Assembly (NCBI RefSeq): GCF_035506375.1 | Contig: NZ_DATJPM010000093.1 | Span: forward strand, 1-16,612 | Direction of reading: 5' to 3' | DNA length: 16,612 nt | Source of the DNA: Methanocella sp. | Lineage (GTDB): Archaea > Halobacteriota > Methanocellia > Methanocellales > Methanocellaceae | Shown here: positions 14,058 through 16,612 of the stretch, in pieces | Layout of the letters: the number at the start of each line of letters is the position of its first letter | Numbering within the stretch: the first letter of the stretch is position 1 | Program-made: the position numbers and the translations under genes | Notes under the pieces: generated by a model | Seen by the model: only the letters and a program-made list of their open reading frames with translations | The model's database searches: none | What the model was told of the DNA's origin: nothing

Positions 14058-14140
14058 TCTTCGACCCCTTGAAATTCATTGATAAATCCGGTTAATTTTA
14101 CCCTGGTCAATGGGTTGCAATCGATTTTTTCGCGAATAAA

Positions 14141-14154
14141 CTTGACGGTTCAAG
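14141..14154. promoter_or_regulatory. Short palindrome in the divergent promoter region
   Basis: CTTGA (14141-14145) and TCAAG (14150-14154) are separated by CGGT. The TTGAC start is shared with the larger inverted repeat at 14183-14209, so both may be sites for the same regulator. Confidence 0.35.
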
Positions 14155-14182
14155 ACAGTTCACCGGCCTCTATGTATGCCGT

Positions 14183-14209
14183 ATTGACCATTGACCGTCA
14201 ATGGTTAAT
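14183..14209. promoter_or_regulatory. Likely operator: inverted repeat between regulator and ABC genes
   Basis: The core CCATTGAC (14188-14195), C, GTCAATGG (14197-14204) is a perfect palindrome, and the arms extend to 13 bases each with one mismatch. It lies about 22 bases upstream of the TATA box of the ABC operon. A further half-site GTCAATGG is at 14106-14113, and a one-insertion variant GGTCCAATGGG at 14244-14254. The natural candidate to bind it is the divergently encoded winged-helix protein. Confidence 0.6.
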
Positions 14210-14230
14210 GGCATTCGGTCAAAATTTTTC

Positions 14231-14237
14231 TTAAATA
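14231..14237 (+). promoter_or_regulatory. TATA box of the second ABC operon
   Basis: TTAAATA preceded by a T-rich stretch. The predicted transcription start near 14258 falls almost at the second possible ATG (14259), leaving open whether the transcript is leaderless or led to the ATG at 14283. Confidence 0.5.
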
Positions 14238-14282
14238 CCCTCGGGTCCAATGGGCGTTATGGCAGAAGTGCCAGGACATCAC

Positions 14283-15197
14283 ATGATAGAGATTGAAAGA
14301 CTCACAAAAATGTACGATGCAACTCACGGGATCAGGGAGATCGACCTTACCGTCAATAGGGGCGTATCGCTCGGGCTGCTCGGCAGAAATGGTGCCGGTA
14401 AGACGACTCTCGTCAGGACGCTCATCGGATTGCTGAAGCCTAACTCGGGAAAAGCCATCGTCAATGGCATTGATGTTTCATCGGACCCGGTTTCAGTCCG
14501 AAAGGTCATTGGATACCTTCCTGAAGTTTTCGGCCTGTACAACGACATGACGGTCTATAATACGCTCGACTATACGGGTCGACTGCACCGTATCGAAGCC
14601 CGGGACAGGAGCGACCGGATCGAGTATCTCCTCGACCGCCTGGAGCTGACCGAGATCAAGAACATGAAGACCGGAGCGCTCTCTAAAGGCCTGAGGCAGA
14701 AGGTGGGCTTCGCCCGGGCATTGGTTAACGACCCGCAGGTCGTCTTTCTGGACGAGCCTACGTCGGGCCTGGACCCGATCGCCGCCCGGGGCATCGAGAG
14801 TCTCATCGCCGAGCTGAAGAAGGATGGCAAGACCCTGCTCATCACGTCGCATATAATGCCCGAAGCGGAAAAGATGTGCGACTGCGTGGCCTTGATAAAG
14901 GACGGCCGGCTCATCGCCTCCGGCAAAATATCGGACATCAAGAAAAAATACTCGGAGCCCGCCGTTATTGTCCGTTTGCAGGACCCGGCGAGCGCCGGAC
15001 AGGCGGCAACGATGCTTAGAGCGATGCTTCCGGGCGTCGAAGCCACGGACAGCACGGTCACCATCCACGGCGCAGACCCGGATAAGACGACGCTGATGAT
15101 CAACCGGAAGCTGTTCGAGGCGAACATCCCGGTACTGGAGATCCGCCGCCAGGAATCGAGCCTGGACGATGTGTACTTCAAGGCGATGGAGGCGTAA
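14283..15197 (+). CDS. ABC transporter ATP-binding protein
   Basis: The 304-residue ATPase carries Walker A GRNGAGKTT (34-42), the YLPEVFGLY segment (78-86), signature LSKGLRQK (133-140, the degenerate form common in ABC-2 exporters), Walker B VVFLDEP (153-159), TSGLDP and switch His190. Residues about 225-304 form the accessory C-terminal domain ending LDDVYFKAMEA. Its start is not fixed: in-frame ATGs lie at 14250, 14259 and 14283. The last fits best with the usual family start (MIEIERLTK) and AGGA at 14272-14275, but 14259 would suit a leaderless transcript. The permease gene follows three bases on, so the two form one exporter. Confidence 0.93.
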   Translation: MIEIERLTKMYDATHGIREIDLTVNRGVSLGLLGRNGAGKTTLVRTLIGLLKPNSGKAIVNGIDVSSDPVSVRKVIGYLPEVFGLYNDMTVYNTLDYTGRLHRIEARDRSDRIEYLLDRLELTEIKNMKTGALSKGLRQKVGFARALVNDPQVVFLDEPTSGLDPIAARGIESLIAELKKDGKTLLITSHIMPEAEKMCDCVALIKDGRLIASGKISDIKKKYSEPAVIVRLQDPASAGQAATMLRAMLPGVEATDSTVTIHGADPDKTTLMINRKLFEANIPVLEIRRQESSLDDVYFKAMEA

Positions 15198-15200
15198 AAC

Positions 15201-15920
15201 ATGGCCGACCCGCTATTCGAGATCATGAAAAAGGAGCTCACCTCCTACTACAGCCAGATGGGCACCATCTTCAGGAACGGTATATTCCTGGTCTTATTCG
15301 GAGCACTCACAATCTACCAGTTGACGCAGGTGGTCGCCCGTTACGGCCCGACGGCGCAGATCATCGCGGCCGGCCTCGACGTCTTACTCGCCCTGGCCGC
15401 CTTCTTCCCGGTGAACATGGCGGGCGGTATTTCAGTCATGGCGTTCCCCGTGGAGCGTGACCAGAAGACACTGGAGCACCTGCTGTCGCTGCCGCTGTCG
15501 GACCGCCAGATCTTCCTCGGCAAGTTCATCGCCGCCGCCATCGCGGGCATCGCCGGCATGGCGTTAATGTATGTGGTCATCTTCGGCTTCATAACACTGA
15601 ATTATAGTATCACCCCATCCGCCATCCTTTCCGATGGCTCGCTGGACCTGATGGCTTTCGCCATATGCCCGATGCTGGTGATACTGCTCATCCTGGTGAC
15701 TGTGATCGTGTCGAGCCGCGTATCGGCGAGGGAAACATACATCGTGAATATCTTCTCGGTGTTCGTACTCATGGGCTTGAACATCGCCGTATCCACGCTG
15801 AACATCGATACGATGATGTTCAATACGGCGCTCGCCATCCTGCTCGTGCCCGCCATCCTGGTATCATATGTGATCGGGACGAGGACGTTCAACCGGGAAA
15901 GCCTGATCAAGAACCTGTAA
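15201..15920 (+). CDS. ABC-2 type transporter permease
   Basis: A 239-residue protein with about six membrane helices. After a cytoplasmic N-terminus (FEIMKKELTSYYSQMGTIFR) comes a first helix, a second around 51-70, and the ABC-2 coupling segment VERDQKTLEHLLSLPLSDRQ then IFLGKF; four more helices follow before a basic tail (RTFNRESLIKNL). It completes the exporter with the ATPase just upstream. The cargo is unknown; such small pairs export drugs, peptides or lipids, or act in sensing. The transcript ends at a strong hairpin 13 bases after the stop. Confidence 0.9.
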   Translation: MADPLFEIMKKELTSYYSQMGTIFRNGIFLVLFGALTIYQLTQVVARYGPTAQIIAAGLDVLLALAAFFPVNMAGGISVMAFPVERDQKTLEHLLSLPLSDRQIFLGKFIAAAIAGIAGMALMYVVIFGFITLNYSITPSAILSDGSLDLMAFAICPMLVILLILVTVIVSSRVSARETYIVNIFSVFVLMGLNIAVSTLNIDTMMFNTALAILLVPAILVSYVIGTRTFNRESLIKNL

Positions 15921-15932
15921 ATATTTAATAGC

Positions 15933-15966
15933 TGGCGGCTATATCCTCGAGCCGCCACATTTTTTG
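15933..15966 (+). terminator. Hairpin plus T-run after the second ABC operon
   Basis: TGGCGGCT (15933-15940) and AGCCGCCA (15950-15957) form a perfect eight-pair GC-rich stem with a nine-base loop, followed by CA and TTTTTT. It looks like a classical intrinsic terminator. Confidence 0.8.
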
Positions 15967-15980
15967 GAAAAACGGAAAGC

Positions 15981-15988
15981 TTTATATT
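15981..15988 (+). promoter_or_regulatory. Likely TATA box upstream of tRNA-Leu
   Basis: TTTATATT, preceded by GGAAAGC as a possible upstream BRE, is a near-consensus archaeal promoter. A start near 16010 would leave a leader of about 60 bases before the tRNA. Confidence 0.45.
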
Positions 15989-16015
15989 CGAGAAATACCT
16001 TTAAGATTCTGCTTT

Positions 16016-16038
16016 ACGCAACATATTATGGTTTGCGT
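16016..16038 (+). other. Hairpin in the tRNA-Leu 5' leader
   Basis: ACGCAA (16016-16021) and TTGCGT (16033-16038) form a six-pair stem with an 11-base AT-rich loop between the promoter and the tRNA. Confidence 0.35.
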
Positions 16039-16069
16039 CAGGCATTTCAGCAATTTTTCAACCCTTTAT

Positions 16070-16157
16070 GCGGGGGTTGCCCAGACAGGTCAAAGGCGTA
16101 GGATTGAGGGTCCTATTCCGTAGGGATTCGCGAGTTCAAATCTCGTCCCCCGCACCA
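16070..16157 (+). tRNA. trnL: tRNA-Leu (anticodon GAG)
   Basis: The 88-base RNA folds as a class II tRNA: acceptor GCGGGGG (16070-16076) with CCCCCGC (16147-16153), D-stem GCC/GGC, anticodon stem TAGGA/TCCTA around the loop TTGAGGG with anticodon GAG at 16106-16108, a long variable arm (14 bases), and the T-arm GCGAG-TTCAAAT-CTCGT. Discriminator A16154 (usual for leucine) and a genome-encoded CCA (16155-16157) follow. GAG reads CUC and CUU codons. No intron is seen. The long variable arm and anticodon make leucine identity firm. Confidence 0.96.
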
Positions 16158-16569
16158 TCTAGAATTACATGGTTTTATTCTTCGCGGTCCGACGCCCGCC
16201 TGATGGCGGGCTACTCTGTCTTTTCGGGTGCTCCACCGCCGGGGCCGCGCTTGCACCCTCGGCGCCGTGCTTCGCACGTGCCTCCGCAAGCGCTAAGCAG
16301 CGTTTTACCCTTCGGAAAACTGTTAAATTGGGTTTATATAGGACTTATTTAAAAAAACAGGGTATTTTTTCTAATATAGTTGGTTAATAGAAGTTATAAT
16401 ACTGGGTATTTTACATTATAATTTAAGGTGTTTGTAGATATAAAAAGTTAATATAAATAAACAATTATATTACTATTCTACAACCATAAGTGAGACATTT
16501 TATATCGCAATATTGGCTCATTCACGTAATCCAAACATTTTGCCACAGATACAATATTTTAAAAATAAG
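16158..16569. other. Intergenic region after tRNA-Leu: GC-rich hairpins then AT-rich DNA
   Basis: No gene is convincing here. The first part (about 16185-16320) is GC-rich and strongly structured: GCCCGCC/GGCGGGC (16194-16200 with 16205-16211, TGAT loop); GCGCTTGC (16247-16254) with GCAAGCGC (16286-16293); and inside that, GTGC/GCAC (16267-16270, 16274-16277). After about 16320 the sequence turns sharply AT-rich up to the next gene, with one weak inverted repeat, TTGTAGA (16432-16438) and TCTACAA (16477-16483). It separates the tRNA from a convergent gene. Confidence 0.6.
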
Positions 16570-16612
16570 TCACTTCTCCACCGCCGGTAGCATGACCACG
16601 AACCTGGCGCCC
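16570..16612 (-). CDS. Probable sensor histidine kinase, C-terminal end (partial)
   Basis: The last 13 codons of a minus-strand gene are visible: GARFVVMLPAVEK and a TGA stop at 16570-16572. G-A/T-x-F-x-V/x-L-P is the usual final strand of the HATPase_c domain of sensor histidine kinases, where the ATP lid precedes it. That would be the ATP-binding end of a two-component sensor. Thirteen residues cannot exclude another protein with a similar ending, and input domains lie outside the window. Confidence 0.6.
   Translation of the reverse strand, partial: GARFVVMLPAVEK

Noticed and set aside
13913..14110. 65-aa minus-strand reading frame over the regulator start
   Set aside because: It overlaps the start of the membrane regulator in another frame and crosses the GC-rich hairpin and TATA box; no protein-like character.
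14570..15241. Long minus-strand frames opposite the second ABC ATPase
   Set aside because: Antisense shadows; the plus strand has all ABC ATPase motifs in order.
16068..16387. Two plus-strand reading frames (94 and 72 aa) after the tRNA
   Set aside because: One runs through the tRNA itself and both through GC-rich inverted repeats; composition is Pro/Arg/Ala-rich as expected of non-coding GC-rich DNA.
16432..16483. Mobile-element terminal repeat pair TTGTAGA/TCTACAA
   Set aside because: Seven-base arms 38 bases apart in AT-rich DNA, with no transposase or target duplication; likely chance.

Overview
This window looks like chromosomal DNA of a methanogenic archaeon, most likely Methanocellales or a related Methanomicrobia/Methanosarcinia lineage. 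The reasons are an archaeal EF-1 alpha tail directly followed by ribosomal protein S10, GGTGA/GGAG-type ribosome binding sites mixed with apparently leaderless genes, archaeal TATA boxes about 25 bases before likely start sites, and a class II tRNA-Leu. The genus is an inference from gene style and moderate GC; no 16S rRNA or methanogenesis gene is present to fix it.

Layout. 1-555 is the end of a translation operon (EF-1 alpha, S10). 718-4040 is a series of independent single genes: an unrecognised 131-aa protein (-), an alpha/beta hydrolase (+), a seven-unit TPR protein (-), an acetolactate decarboxylase with an N-terminal membrane/signal segment (+), and a TfoX-N-like protein (-). 4133-6806 is an accessory stretch with three small exported proteins, one ending in a chagasin-like (I42) protease-inhibitor domain, interspersed with two small cytoplasmic proteins, one a winged-helix DNA-binding protein. 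6857-9956 is a minus-strand operon: ABC ATPase, ABC-2 permease, MFS transporter.

10261-13088 is a metal-resistance operon on the minus strand: an ArsR/SmtB/CadC-type repressor followed 11 bases later by a P1B-2 (Zn/Cd/Pb) efflux ATPase with two heavy-metal domains and an extra Cys/His/Glu-rich N-terminal tail. A near-perfect 24-base inverted repeat of SmtB/CadC type lies just upstream of the repressor, so metal binding to the repressor should release its own promoter and switch on the pump. 13198-15920 holds a membrane-tethered winged-helix protein divergent from a second ABC ATPase/permease pair; the shared region has several TTGAC/GTCAATGG palindromes, and the plus operon ends in a clear hairpin plus T-run. 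16070-16157 is tRNA-Leu(GAG) with an encoded CCA, followed by a GC-rich hairpin-rich patch and an AT-rich gap. The window closes on the last 13 codons of what looks like a sensor histidine kinase (-).

No mobile element, CRISPR array or origin was seen. The most interesting items are the exported-protein cluster with the I42-like inhibitor, the membrane-bound regulator with its divergent ABC exporter, and the dual-site metal sensor with its operator and metal-tail ATPase.
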